A stretch of DNA of 64,000 bases from Lineus longissimus (GCF_910592395.1 NC_088325.1:1986001-2050000), one strand, 5' to 3'. Counted from the first letter of the stretch, positions 12,501-21,712 are shown. Notes: a model not told the origin generated them from the letters alone. Made by a program: numbers and translations.

Positions 12501-15289
12501 TTTCAGAAAATTGTCTAAGTAGTTCTAAAGGGTGTGATTGCATGACAAAGATTTTCAGTTGATCCTCAAGTATCTGTTTCTTTCAGCTAATTTTCTTTGG
12601 TTATTTTTCAGATGTTTGGGGTTTTGACGAAACGGCTGTGCAGGTCCTGAAGAACATGCGGCCGGCAGGAACAGAGCAGCTCATACAGAAATATTCCATC
12701 CTTCTTGACCACGATTCGGAGCTACTGCCCCGCAATCTAAAACATGGCGTAAGTATTTAGGCGTTCCTTCCCAAAACTAGCTCAGAAACGTTCATCACGC
12801 AAGATCCCCAAGCTATGACAAATCAAAGTGTTGAGAAGAGTAGAGTTTTTATGCATGTTGTTCAATCTTCTATCTTTCATTCCACAGGACGAAGACTCCG
12901 TCACTAATCGCGTCGCTGGCTTCATCTGTAAACACGTCCTCAACGAACACGTGAACTGCGTCACGTGTCTGGAGGTCATAGGTCGCGAACACGGCTATGA
13001 CAGGACATACGTCCTCTCGGCGGGCTGGGACCGAAGAATATGCATTTGGGATTTAGAGAAAGGAAAGTGAGTACATATTGTAGTTCACCTCGAATCAGCT
13101 TTTAGGTCTGTTTTCGTCCCCAGACCTCATTCCACACATTAGGATCTATTTTGAGGCTGATTTCTGTTTTCTGGTCTGGTAAGTTTCAACAGTTGTCCAT
13201 CGTAAAAGTTAGTAGGCCTATGCGTAGCAACCCCAGTTATGCACCAAATTGGCAAAATGCTTCCGACTTTGGTGTGCTATTTGCCCATGGATGAGGATTG
13301 GATTAGTGAGGGTCAGAAAGTTTCCACATATAATGTAGGTCGGTCTGCACACTGCACAGTTCGGGTGCCAATCTTCTCCAGGGTTTATATCAAGAGTTTT
13401 CCTTCTACTAGACTGGTTGCCTACCAAGGCTAAGGAGACCAGTCTCCCCCTCCCCCCCAGAAGGCCATACCTAAGTATGACGAATTGTATTCCTTTACTC
13501 TTTCAGACTCCATGACATATTCCGAAACTCTTCCAACTCCACGCACTTGGAACACCGCGAGCTCGCCAGTGACGGCGTCATTGTTGACATGGCATTTAAC
13601 CCAGACAGGTAAGACATCAATCCCAAATGATACGGTATTTGTGTCCCTGTGACCCTTAGGGCTACGCTGGCTCCTGGAAGGTCCATCTATCCCAGACAGG
13701 TCTTCAGAAAGTTGGATCCAAACGTTGGTTTTTGTCATGTCGAGCATAAGCACTTTAAGAAGAAAGGAGGGAAATATGATATGTGTCCTTTCATCTTTCC
13801 AGGAAAGAGTTTGCGTATTCCTCCAGTGATAAGATGGTGTACATCAGGAAGTTCTCCCTGCGAGGTCCGGACATGGTGATGATTAACACGCTCCAGGGAC
13901 ACGAGGGGGAGATCACGTGCGTGCGGTGGAACAGGGTCAAGGGGAAATGGGTGACTGGTTCAGAGGATGGCACAATCAGAATTTGGGTAAGTCGAGACAA
14001 AAAGTTGCCCTACAGTGTGTTCAATGACTCTAAAGTGTGTTCAGTGGTCCTACAGTGTGTTCAGTGACTCCACATCATGTTCAGTGACTCCACAGTGTGT
14101 TCAGTGACTCTAAAGTGTGTTCAGTGGCCCTACAGCATGTTCAATGACTCTTCAATGTGTTCAGTGACTCTAAAGTGTGTTCAGTGACTCTTCAGTGTGT
14201 TCAGTGACTCTAAAGTGTGTTCAGTGACTCTAAAGTGTGTTTAGTGACTCTAAAGCGTGTTCAGTGGTCCTACAGTGTATTCAGTGACTCCACAGCGTGT
14301 TCAGTGACTCTTCAGTATGTTCATTGACCCCGCAGGGTGAAATGATGAAAACCTGCAGTCTTCATAACCGCAAAAATTCAAACTGAAACTCACGAATTTT
14401 GATTTCAGGCCGGCAGTGGAATGAACGAGTGTGAGCAGATCCTTGCCACCCAGGGCCAGGTCTGCTCGATGTGTATTGACCTCATCAATGGCAGCATTGT
14501 GGCAGGAGTCCAGGAGGTCATCAGGTACGTTTCAGACGGGCAACACCCCCCTCACCCCCCACACACTCTAGATTAGTGAAGAGCATTTTTATCCCGGATA
14601 CTTTCCATGGAAAAGTGTGATAGGCCTACTTAAAATGGATCTTTTGAACCGATTTCCAAGGAAGCATGTATCAGCTTTTAATGGCAGTTATTTTTTATGG
14701 TAATAAGATTATAATAGGATTAACTCTTTACTGTACTTCTTTGCGATGTCTATCAGCTTTGAGATGACAAACCTAGGTGTTACCGGCTTGGATCCTGGGT
14801 CTCGTCTGTCTGTCCATCTGTATTCGTTAACGTGGTTCCGGTTGGTTCCTCCAGGTGGCACTGATGGTCTTTAGCCACCAATTCGTAGCCTAAAACTGTT
14901 ACAGTTACATGGTTTCCTAACATTTTTATCCTCTCGTTTCTCTCTGCAGGGTGTACGACCCGGAGCAATTCCGCCTCGTTCAGACAAACGTGGGCCACAC
15001 GGATGCCGTCCGCAGCATTATACACATCCCGGAACGAAACCAGTACGTCTCGGCATCTTGGGACCAGACGATTCGAATCTGGAATGCCTGGCAAATGCCG
15101 CGGAAGAAAAAACTAGCAAATGAAGAAAAACCCAAGCAAATGAAACGGACGTCAATATCAAGCGAGGTCGCAACAGACAGTCAAACGAAATTGGAATCGG
15201 ACGCAAATGAAACGGAAAAAGTTCTCGGGGACGGGGTTGATACAGTTCCGGAAGAGCCAGAGGGGGTGGCGCTGGCTGAGGAAGAATAA
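3396..15289 (+). CDS. WD40-repeat protein gene (multi-exon, 5' partial)
   Basis: Thirteen exons join in consistent phase: 3396-3504, 4031-4168, 4533-4716, 5047-5239, 5867-5957, 7274-7442, 12117-12213, 12612-12748, 12888-13066, 13507-13608, 13803-13986, 14409-14524, 14950-15289. All have AG acceptors and GT donors. The joined frame gives 678 residues to a TAA stop. WD-type strand endings are visible in order: GGYDQKLIIYD, GSFDKCVKIWS, GDHDGVITKWE, ASEDGNIYVWG, AGWDRRICIWD, SSSDKMVYIRK, GSEDGTIRIWA and ASWDQTIRIWN, with weaker repeats between, enough for two beta-propellers. A lysine-rich linker (KKKKK) lies in exon 6. The tail after the last repeat is charged, rich in K and E, without a domain. 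WD40 propellers are protein-binding scaffolds; there is no catalytic motif and the partner is unknown. It may belong to the large double-propeller proteins (WDR49/WDR64-like), but I cannot assign an orthologue. No start codon is in view. Confidence 0.92.
3666..4001 (+). mobile_element. TTAA-bounded MITE, copy 1 (in WD40 intron)
   Basis: About 335 bp beginning TTAAAGTGATACTATGATG and ending near GAGTTACCCATTCAA. Same family as 6595-6929, 7450-7763 and 40012-40341. Its right TTAA is mutated in this copy. Confidence 0.8.
4031..4168 (+). CDS. WD40 gene, exon 2
   Basis: Acceptor TTTCTTCCAG, donor ACGTG|GTAGGT. Begins YDQKLIIYD and ends in the first two bases of a Trp codon. Its upstream intron carries a TTAA-bounded MITE that ends about 30 bases before the acceptor. 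Confidence 0.88.
4318..4484 (-). mobile_element. CTCTCTATTAAGG MITE, 5'-truncated copy
   Basis: Contains GTCCTTAATAGAGAGGTGTC units and ends GGAGGTTCAACTGTA. Member of the TA-flanked roughly 180-bp family best seen at 40419-40600. Confidence 0.8.
4533..4716 (+). CDS. WD40 gene, exon 3
   Basis: Acceptor TTTTTCGCAG, donor AAT|GTGAGT. Encodes VVTGSFDKCVKIWSMDGK followed by a second blade ending near QLFDPKSG. Leaves in phase 0. Confidence 0.92.
4757..4932 (-). mobile_element. CTCTCTATTAAGG MITE plus fragment
   Basis: Copy from CTAAGTGCTGTCCTTAAT to ACTGTA at 4896, followed directly by a second short fragment. Lies in the intron after WD40 exon 3. Confidence 0.75.
5047..5239 (+). CDS. WD40 gene, exon 4 (source of tandem duplication)
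   Basis: Acceptor AATTTTTTCAG, donor TATA|GTAAGT. Encodes a blade containing VVGSTSRRHLLVWKYQ. Enters in phase 0 and leaves in phase 1. Its 3' 117 bases are repeated twice in the intron that follows. Confidence 0.9.
5302..5418 (+). CDS. duplicated partial exon 4, copy 2 (possible alternative exon)
   Basis: Near copy of the last 117 bases of exon 4 (39 codons). A CTGCCAG acceptor precedes it and the donor TATA|GTAAGT is kept. The frame has no stop and the length keeps phase 1 in and out, so it can be included without a frameshift. It differs at a few codons (for example NMVVRSSSRHHLL). The acceptor arose inside what is coding sequence in exon 4. Use in mRNA is inferred and not shown. Confidence 0.5.
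5481..5597 (+). CDS. duplicated partial exon 4, copy 3 (possible alternative exon)
   Basis: Third copy, again exactly 117 bases, with the same CTGCCAG acceptor and no stop. The donor has changed to TATA|GTTAGT, weaker than in the other copies. Sequence is close to copy 1 (NLVVGLTSRRHLL). May be included, skipped or dead. Confidence 0.45.
5867..5957 (+). CDS. WD40 gene, exon 5
   Basis: Acceptor CACTTTTTCAG, donor ACAG|GTGGGT. Encodes VPLLIFSGDHDGVITKWE, ending one propeller blade. Confidence 0.9.
6141..6416. mobile_element. 276-bp TIR element (perfect 15-bp TIRs)
   Basis: CAGGGTTTCCGCCAG at 6141-6155 and its exact complement at 6402-6416. The CAG start is common in hAT and CACTA ends; no target duplication is visible. 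The interior (CCAAAAAACGTCTCAGG) resembles the interior of the elements at 50304 and 57304. Confidence 0.75.
6595..6929 (-). mobile_element. TTAA-bounded MITE, copy 2
   Basis: Inverted copy of the family, beginning TTAAAGGGTAACTCATGTC and ending TAGTATCAATTTAA. TTAA at both ends suggests piggyBac-type targets. No coding capacity. Confidence 0.85.
7274..7442 (+). CDS. WD40 gene, exon 6 (linker)
   Basis: Acceptor CTTTTTTTCAG, donor CCG|GTAAGT. Starts with a blade end (ETLVYHD) followed by KKKKK and a Ser/Gln/Glu-rich linker, probably an insertion between propeller blades or between the two propellers. A TTAA-bounded MITE begins seven bases past the exon end. Confidence 0.85.
7450..7763 (+). 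mobile_element. TTAA-bounded MITE, copy 3, next to a splice donor
   Basis: Begins at the TTAA just after CCG|GTAAGTG of exon 6 and ends ACCCTTTAA. Missing a short internal piece relative to copy 1 (around the CCACGACCGCG segment). Donor positions +1 to +6 are intact. Confidence 0.85.
7764..8753. other. intron sequence with tRNA-like relic
   Basis: Part of the 4.7-kb WD40 intron 6. AT-rich and without exons I can support. The only feature recognised is the tRNA-like segment at 8345-8440. Confidence 0.5.
8345..8440 (-). repeat. tRNA-like (SINE head) relic
   Basis: On the minus strand it reads A-box-like TGGTGTAGTGG and B-box GGTTCAATCCC at normal tRNA spacing. The acceptor arms do not pair, so it is a tRNA-derived SINE relic and not a tRNA gene. 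Confidence 0.5.
9089..9730 (+). pseudogene. reverse-transcriptase C-terminal fragment
   Basis: Open frame of about 210 codons after a stop at 9086, ending at TGA 9728-9730. Shows the hallmark post-catalytic RT text: LRDLGGWLASHMDM, HVRKVCQAAF, SRLDYNNALLHGLPKK, RVQNSAARLI, HITPVLKNLHWLPVALRIEY and SARLWNKLPNDIK. The catalytic YADD part and the endonuclease are missing, so it cannot act alone. The frame is intact to its natural stop, which suggests a fairly recent insertion. Confidence 0.88.
9089..9812 (+). mobile_element. 5'-truncated non-LTR retrotransposon (LINE) 3' end
   Basis: Contains the C-terminal reverse-transcriptase region and a 3' tail AAGCGCTATATAAATGACAG followed by TTATTATTATTA, typical of CR1/Jockey-superfamily 3' ends. 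The exact 5' junction is uncertain. Sits in the nested TIR elements inside a WD40 intron. Confidence 0.85.
10139..12116. other. rest of WD40 intron 6
   Basis: No exon seen. Holds an inverted-repeat element at 10822-11200 and diverged copies of a CACCATTTTGGCTAGAACT repeat near 11310-11350 and 11690-11750. Confidence 0.5.
10822..11200. mobile_element. inverted-repeat element
   Basis: About 50 bases at 10822-10875 (CTTATGCAAGTATCAATTCG, a C-run, CTCCTCAAGGGTA) recur as the complement at 11150-11200. No coding capacity. Confidence 0.65.
12117..12213 (+). CDS. WD40 gene, exon 7
   Basis: Acceptor CTATTTTAG, donor ATAT|GTAAGT. Encodes ILKIKFVEDLDYILAASEDG; the Tyr of the next strand is split across the junction. 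It follows the gene's longest intron (4.7 kb), which holds the nested TTAA/TIR/LINE structure. Confidence 0.9.
12612..12748 (+). CDS. WD40 gene, exon 8
   Basis: Acceptor TTATTTTTCAG, donor GGC|GTAAGT. Encodes YVWGFDET followed by a loop region (YSILLDHDSELLPRNLK). Leaves in phase 0. Confidence 0.9.
12888..13066 (+). CDS. WD40 gene, exon 9
   Basis: Acceptor TTCCACAG, donor GGAAA|GTGAGT. Encodes HVNCVTCLEVIGREHGYD and YVLSAGWDRRICIWDLEKG, a clear complete WD repeat. Confidence 0.93.
13507..13608 (+). CDS. WD40 gene, exon 10
   Basis: Acceptor CTCTTTCAG, donor GACAG|GTAAGA. Encodes a loop and the start of a blade (VIVDMAFNPDR). Confidence 0.9.
13803..13986 (+). CDS. WD40 gene, exon 11
   Basis: Acceptor ATCTTTCCAG, donor TTTGG|GTAAGT. 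Encodes FAYSSSDKMVYIRKFSLRG, then HEGEITCVRWNRVKGKWVTG and SEDGTIRIW. Best-conserved WD segment of the gene. Confidence 0.93.
14010..14335. repeat. 20-bp minisatellite in WD40 intron
   Basis: About 16 units of TCAGTGACTCTAAAGTGTGT and variants, exactly 20 bp apart, starting about 25 bases past the exon-11 donor and ending before the exon-12 acceptor. Confidence 0.95.
14409..14524 (+). CDS. WD40 gene, exon 12
   Basis: Acceptor TGATTTCAG, donor ATCAG|GTACGT. Encodes a Cys-containing blade (GQVCSMCIDLINGSIVAG). Confidence 0.9.
14950..15289 (+). CDS. WD40 gene, last exon
   Basis: Acceptor TTTCTCTCTGCAG. Encodes the final blade (HTDAVRSIIHIPERNQYVSA, SWDQTIRIWN) and a charged tail of about 70 residues rich in Lys then Glu, ending EEE and TAA. 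The tail is probably disordered. Confidence 0.93.
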
Positions 15290-15326
15290 GCACCACCTTT
15301 GGGGCTCTTGTGGAACTGATTATATC

Positions 15327-15332
15327 AATAAA
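15327..15332 (+). terminator. polyadenylation signal AATAAA of WD40 gene
   Basis: Canonical AATAAA 38 bases after the stop, followed by a TG/T-rich stretch. A 3' UTR of only about 60 bases would result. Confidence 0.75.
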
Positions 15333-15557
15333 GTGTGCTTGTTTCTGAATCTGATGAGGCTGGTGTTTTGCTATGATTCCTCTTTGCAAAATTATGATTG
15401 TAATATAGCATAATTTCCTGCGTTTAACTGTCTTGTTTACTTCTAGATTTCGTTATTTTGGATGGTAAACTGTTCTTATTGTAGATGTTTACATGGTTTA
15501 TTTTGTAAAATTGCTGCTTTTGAAACTGTTTACTAGATTTCTATATTTGGTAAGTTT

Positions 15558-16001
15558 ATAGTCGTACATCCACCTATCAAATCCCCGTGTCTTTTGCGCT
15601 TACACCTATGAATTGCCGTGTCTAAATAGACCCGTGTGTCAAATCCCTGTGTCTATTAGCCCCATCGAGCTCGATGGGGCTAATCGGGGGCTAATTTAGA
15701 CCCGTGTTCAACACGGGTTTTTTGATAGGTGGAATCTGAATAGCCCCGGCAATTGCAAGTTCTAAGATCCGGCGACAGATGGCGTGGTGTAGTTGCCTCG
15801 GTATTGCGCATGCGAAATCCCCCTCCGACGGGAAAGAAACACAGGAGAGCTCCCTACCTACAGCGCACCTGTCGCCGGGGCTATTTACCATTATCTTACA
15901 CCACTGATAGGTGTAAGTGCGCCCCGGGTTTTTTGACACACGGCCAAGACACGGGTCTTGAAAAAACACGGGGGTTTTATGAGGGTGGAACTACGACTAC
16001 T
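15558..16001. mobile_element. TIR element with internal palindromes
   Basis: Left TAGTCGTACATCCACCTATC and right complement TAGTCGTAGTTCCACCCTCA, with the match continuing into CCCCGTGT. Inside is a perfect 24-base palindrome at 15658-15681 (half AGCCCCATCGAG) and another around ACCCGTGTTCAACACGGGT. Highly foldable; about 440 bp. Confidence 0.75.
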
Positions 16002-17145
16002 GTCAGTTATTGCTCAGGTTAAACTTTGGCTGACAAGGCCTATATCTCCGTCCATAAAGCGACAAAATGGTCAGCTTTGATAAATTGAGAATTGAGATTA
16101 TCCTGTATATCTTTACTTAACCCTTTTGCTGCGGGTTACGTGCATAGCACATCATGTAGACAGCCCTATGACTGCACGTCATGCCCTACAAACATGTTGA
16201 TTCATCAGCATTTGGTTTCACGATAACATACATGTACTTCTGGTATCATCTTCACTTTTCTCGTAGACTTGTTGTTTTTGGGGGGAAATCACTTGTTATT
16301 TTTCTGCACAATCTGCCTTCTAGTATATGAAGCTGAGATAAATCAACAATTTGGTGCAAAATACTGAAAAAAAAAAAAAAAAGTCAGCAGCTCAGAAACT
16401 GAGAAAGAAAGCACTGTTAATCCATTTATTTTCTCAAGCCTAATAGTTTTCTGATGTAATGATATAGTCATTGGAATACTTATCCATTTGCGGAATTAAA
16501 TAGAAGCGATACATGTAAAGGATACTTTCACTAAAATTCAGGGCTGGAAAAATAAAGGGGTTAACAGTACAGTCTAGGTTTTCCAAACCAACTCTCAGGC
16601 AAAATAATGCACAAATAAAACAAATGAGTGAAAGTTGTAAAGAGAGAAATGTTTATAATAGATAATTGTTTCATTTTTGTAAATATCATGGTAATATGTA
16701 CAGATGTTTTATTTATTTCGTAATAAATAGGGGTAAAACTTACAAGAAACTTGTGATTTTTGTGAGTGTGTTTTCACTCTTCCAGCTGGTTATCTCGAGA
16801 CACCGTTTCCCTCTTCCAGCTGGTCTATCCCTGAGACATCTGAGACCAGACATGAGACCATTGACATCACCAGACACAAATCCACGTGACTGGATTGGCT
16901 ACTGACTAACTAAGCTACTTTCCACTACTTGCCCAATAGGACATTCTGGTAAGGACAAGATTGAAAGGTTGTGACATTGTCCTCTGGAAGTTCAGTCTGC
17001 AGCAGGCTTCCCAGTGGAGAGTTTTTCTATTTCTGGTTGCATTGTGCAATGGCCTAGAGTCAGCTTGTGATGTTGTCCAAGCTGTGGCAGTACAACCTAT
17101 CCTGTGTACCCCCTTCAACAGCTTGTTGTGACATTAGGGTGGTTT
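16002..17145. other. intergenic sequence
   Basis: AT-rich, with an A16 run near 16367 and pieces of a short direct repeat (CTCTTCCAGCTGGT, 16778 and 16811). No gene recognised. Confidence 0.5.
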
Positions 17146-17148
17146 CGC

Positions 17149-17571
17149 AGGCGCACGGATAGCGAGACGTGAACGTTTAGCTAGACGTAACCGTTTTATT
17201 TACTGCTGCGTCATTTCTGCGGTTTCGCTGCGCACAAGAAAACGGTTACATTTAAGTCTAGGTGGCAACCCGACTTCATTATCTGTTTTTGCCTGCATGG
17301 ATAGGCGATATCGACGACAAAAGCCAGTTATTTACAGCACAATATTCCTAATAACTACTACAGGTGCTGCTCGGGATGTACGACTTCTGTGTCAGTGAAA
17401 ACTCGTCAAATTTGCTGTCCGTTTGTGTTTACGTGTATCGAGCCCGCTATCCGTCTTTTCCCTCCGTTTACGCGTAGGGACGTTGCGTACGACGTCACGG
17501 CACCGCAAGTAGTGATGACGTCACCGCTGCTAATTGTTCACGTTACTCTATCCGTGCGCCTGCGAAACCAA
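17149..17571. mobile_element. 423-bp TIR element
   Basis: GGTTTCGCAGGCGCACGGAT (22 bases perfect with TAG) at the left and its exact complement at the right end. GC-richer than the flanks. The interior repeats GGTTTCGC near 17221. No clear target duplication. Confidence 0.8.
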
Positions 17572-17684
17572 CCTATTGTCCAATGCCAAGTAGGGTTGGA
17601 GTGTGGACTACTGACAGGCTGTTGTGACAAAAAGCTAGTGCGCTCTTGGTACTGCCAGATGCCCTGTTGTGATGTTTTGGACAG

Positions 17685-17866
17685 TATTGTGGAACCTCTC
17701 TAATAAGGACACCAACGGGACTGATAACTGCTGTCCTTATTAGAGAGGTGTCCTGATTAGAGAGGTAAAATGTTATGGAAACAATCCATTTTGGACCAGA
17801 ACTAGTGTCCTTTATAGAGAGGTTGTCCTTAATAGGGAGGTGTCCGCTAAGGGAGGTTCCACTGTA
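17685..17866 (-). mobile_element. CTCTCTATTAAGG MITE
   Basis: From TATTGTGGAACCTCTC to GGTTCCACTGTA. Full-length, about 182 bp. Confidence 0.88.
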
Positions 17867-18485
17867 TTGTGAACCCTGGTGGTCTGGATGCTGTCCCAGG
17901 CCAGTTGAGGCTGCAGGTGTACTTGGCTTGTGAGGTTGTGACATCGTCTGAGCGAAGTTTCATCTTTTAGCATAGATCCCAGCTGTCAGTTTGTAGTCAC
18001 AGCCAATATTTGACAGGAGTACATGGACTATTAGGTTCAGGTTGTGACATATTATTCGATGGGAGCTCACCTAGCTGCTTTAGAATGGACAATACTGGTC
18101 AAATTGTTACGACATTGTCCATGGTTATAGGTGGGGATGGAGCAAGGACCAGATAAGTCTGGTTGTGACATTTGTCTGATGGATGCCTGATGTTAACTGC
18201 TGCATTGAGGTACACTCCAGAGGCAGTGGACCGGCCTCGTTCCTCATCCTAACAGGATAACGCGATGGGCTGCCCAGGGAGTCTACAGTAAGGTTGTCGT
18301 CTTCAATCCCAATCACATTCGATGTGATCGATCGTTCCCTGGTTGTGACTTTGTCCTTCGTAAGAGGACCACTTCCCCTTCATCCTGACCAACAAGTGTA
18401 AGATTTTCTTGAGATTTTGAATAGAGGAAATGTAAAAACCTTGGTGGTCAAGATGCTACCTCTTCTTCCCTAAAGAATTGCATAA

Positions 18486-18507
18486 CAACAACAACAACAA
18501 CAACAGA
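18486..18507. repeat. (AAC)n microsatellite
   Basis: About seven AAC units. Confidence 0.9.
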
Positions 18508-18552
18508 AAGAGCAACCACGTGTGATTGTTTATGTTTTGGGGTCAAAGGTTT

Positions 18553-19035
18553 TTAAAGGTCCATCATAATTTGCATATCTTGATCCCAAAAGCATGGGGT
18601 GAAAGAAACTCCGTATAAAGTTACTGTTTTCTCTAAATCGGCTGCATTTATTCTAAATACGGGTTTATATTCTGTTACAATACATTCCAGGTTAGTAACA
18701 AAACGCAATAAGGTTGTAAAACTATGTGCCAAAGTGGAGTAAAGTCTGTCCGAAGTTGAAGAAATTTGAATATTTATCTTGAGAAACAAAGATGGCGCCT
18801 GGTCTGAAAGAGTGAGATTTTGGGTTTGTTGATGATGATAATTTACCGTAAGCTCCTCGGGTCTGCCTTCTTTTACAATATACAGTAGATTTTCTGTAAC
18901 CTTTGATAAAGACAAAACCTTTGGTACAACTTTCAAAACGATTGATGGAGTTTTTATCTCGTTTTGCAGTTGTTGAAACTTGATGACTCGAACTTGGAAG
19001 ACAAAAGTTTTGGATTTGTGCCCATCAATCATCAT
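18553..19035 (-). other. unidentified 160-codon open frame
   Basis: Minus-strand ATG frame ending in TAA. Composition is protein-like but no domain, signal peptide or membrane segment stands out. Few flanking signals support a gene; it may be a chance frame in repeat-derived DNA. Confidence 0.2.
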
Positions 19036-19203
19036 GCAGTATGCACATACAATGTATGCACTTCATTCATGCATGAAGCGCCAGGCCCATTCAACAAAGC
19101 CCCTCTTCCACAAGACCACTATGATCCTCTGAACAATAGATGTTCATGGTCAACAGAGCAACACAATGACTTTAAATACGACACTTTAGAAACTGGTGAC
19201 ATT

Positions 19204-19318
19204 ACGGTTTAGACAATCGGAGACTGCTAAAAATATGGAATCGGAATGATTGCATATTCGTTTGCCAGTTGGCAGACTCTACATAAGAGCATGCAGTCTC
19301 CCATTGTCTTAACTGTAC
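19204..19318. mobile_element. 115-bp mini TIR element
   Basis: TACGGTTTAGACAATCGGAG at left and complement TACAGTTAAGACAATGGGAG at right, both followed by ACTGC. Too short to code. Confidence 0.6.
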
Positions 19319-19829
19319 CATCGCCACTCCTGGGCCAACTTCTTAAGTGTCATATCGAATGATAAATGAATCCCTTTGGAAGCACAGTCACAGCACAGTC
19401 GGTCACATATCTTTCCAGGCCAGGGCCTATATGGAATCGCTATTTCAGAAAAACATCATTTTGCAAGATCCATTTCATCGTTCTGCTTGCATTGTGACAT
19501 CATTTATTGGCTCTATTTACGATACGAATAAGAAACTGCAAGGTTGTGCTTAGATCCATGTCTAGAGTCATTCATTGCCATTGGAAGAACAGTAGCCTCT
19601 CAACTTCCTGATTCAACCACACAGGATTTCCCCTTGCATAGGCTTTCTTCGGCCATGTATAACTTAGTTGTTTAGTGACTGGAAGAAAAGTGACAATGTT
19701 ATTTCACCATCATAACGTATTGGTGTTCCATTTTGTTGCCTGTGGGCTGGGAAGTTCTTTGTCCTGTGAAAATTTGACAATTTCTCGCACTTTGATCTGA
19801 TATTGATAATGAAATGTCAGAAAAGTATA

Positions 19830-20016
19830 TACAATAGAACCTCCTTTACTGGACACCTCTCTATTAAGGACAACCTCTCTATTAAAGACACTAGGTTTGG
19901 TCCCAAATTGGTTATTTTCATTCAATTTGACCTCTCTACTCAGGACACCTGACCTCTCTAATAAGGACAGCACTTGTCAGTCCCGAGGGTGTCCTTAATA
20001 GAGAGGTTCTACTGTA
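19830..20016 (+). mobile_element. CTCTCTATTAAGG MITE
   Basis: Full-length copy, TACAATAGAACCTCC to GGTTCTACTGTA. Confidence 0.88.
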
Positions 20017-20029
20017 CGTAAAAGGGATT

Positions 20030-20160
20030 TCAAAAGAGATACTGGGTGGGACAAAGCCCAAAACTGGCTCGCAACGATGGCGAAAATTATTATCAAAGAT
20101 CAGTATTGGTGTGATACTACTAGTAGTGGACAGGTAAATCTCACGCCAAAGTTGTCCCTT
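20030..20160 (+). mobile_element. fragment of the TTAA element seen at 8754
   Basis: Shares CGATGGCGAAAATTATTAT...AAGTTGTCCCTT with 10020-10136, giving independent support for that element's right end. Confidence 0.6.
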
Positions 20161-20164
20161 GAAG

Positions 20165-20972
20165 AGTTGACCATAGGTACCACCATTTTGGCTAGAACTT
20201 GAAATCCTAAAGTAATAAGAACGCCTTCAAAACGTCGTGAATGCTTATTTCAAAGGCAGGAGTCTGTTCTTTGTTTTCAAGAGAACAGCCTCCAGGGCTA
20301 AACTTTAGAATCCCCGATTGGAAATGACGTAGTTTGATCGCATTCAACTATAAATCCATTGAACAGTGGTGCTTGGTTAGTCAACCGATGACCTTTTTTT
20401 GGGGTGTGATCGGGAATTCTAAATTCGTTCCGCCTCCAGCCCTTGAAATGAGCATTCAATTCATTTGGAAAGAGTTTTAATTGCTTTAGGATTTGGAGGT
20501 CTAGCCAAAGGTATCCAGTCTAAATGGCCCCTACTCAAAACGGCGCCTATTTTACATTTTAAACTTCTGAGGGCATCATGACTTTTAATTTGAATATTTT
20601 GTCACTTAATTTAAAGTTTGAAATTGAAATAGAGTTTAACTGATCAATCCCCATTGGGTGTTATGCCTTATTTAGTGTTTTAGATGCACTTTTCAGGGTC
20701 AAAATGAAGAAAGTTCAAATTTGGAGATGGATTTTTTTCAAAGTCTCCCAAACTGGCTTAAAAGGAGTCAACCATTCTTAAAAACTTCCTGAATTCAACC
20801 AATTTCACTTATTATAACTAACAAGGATGATTAGATTTTAAGAGAAACTGCAAATAAGACTCTCAGGAGTGATTTCATGAAAATAAAGTGGGGCCGTTTC
20901 GACCTGGGGCCGTTTTGAGTAGGGGCCATTTTAACTGATAAGCTAGCCAAAATGGTGGTAGCTTTGGTCAAC
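20165..20972. mobile_element. CACCATTTTGGCTAG inverted-repeat element, interrupted
   Basis: Outer arms TTGACCATAGGTACCACCAT (20167) and complement TTGACCAAAGCTACCACCAT (near 20972). Related arms occur at 11310, 42770 and 62755-62925. A second TIR element sits inside at 20516-20937. Confidence 0.65.
20516..20937. mobile_element. 422-bp TA-flanked TIR element nested in 20165-20972
   Basis: CAGTCTAAATGGCCCCTACT at the left and complement CAGTTAAAATGGCCCCTACT at the right, the match running on into CAAAACGGC. TA lies just outside both ends, as in mariner/pogo-type insertion. Confidence 0.75.
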
Positions 20973-21712
20973 CCTTAATCTGAAAACATACAGTGGCCAG
21001 CAATACAAACCTTTATAAATCAGTGATACTGTATCAGCAGAAAAATTCTTCAAAACTTGCAGCGTAAGTTGAAATGAAGGAAGGGCCGAGAACTAAGCCT
21101 GGTGACTCTCCTGGTCTAATGCATAAGAAGCTCTGTGAACCAGTTCTAACTGCCAGTGAGGTCTTATGTCACTCAATACCCTTTCTAATCATTGTCCAGT
21201 CATGCCAGTGCAAGCTGTCAATCATTCCAATTAGTGTATTGCCAGCAATTAGTGTCATATCAATTGAATTGAATTACTTTGCTCTGGGATCATTGGGATC
21301 AATTCAATCAGTGCAATTACTTTAGATTGGAATACAATAAGAAATTTTGATTATATTGTGATTAAAAAATATTATCTTATTGATATAATTATAGTTAGGT
21401 TATTACCTTGTGACAAATATTTTGGAGAGCACTTTCGTTTAAGAGCTTATCAAATCCAACAAAAAGTACCTTTGTAGTGCACACAGAAATCAATTTTGCC
21501 AGATAATTTCAGATTTTTGAGACCACTCTTTTCTCTGACCTATGAGCACTTTAGAAGTACCAGATTTCAATATATTTTCCAAACACTTTGCTTCCTTCAA
21601 AAGTTCCCAGGGGGCAATAGTGGTCTTGTCAATATATCTGTCAATGCTGCGGAAACAATTTGTTTGAACCCAAGCAGTGACTCATACGGACTTTTTAATT
21701 TCTCTGATGCAG

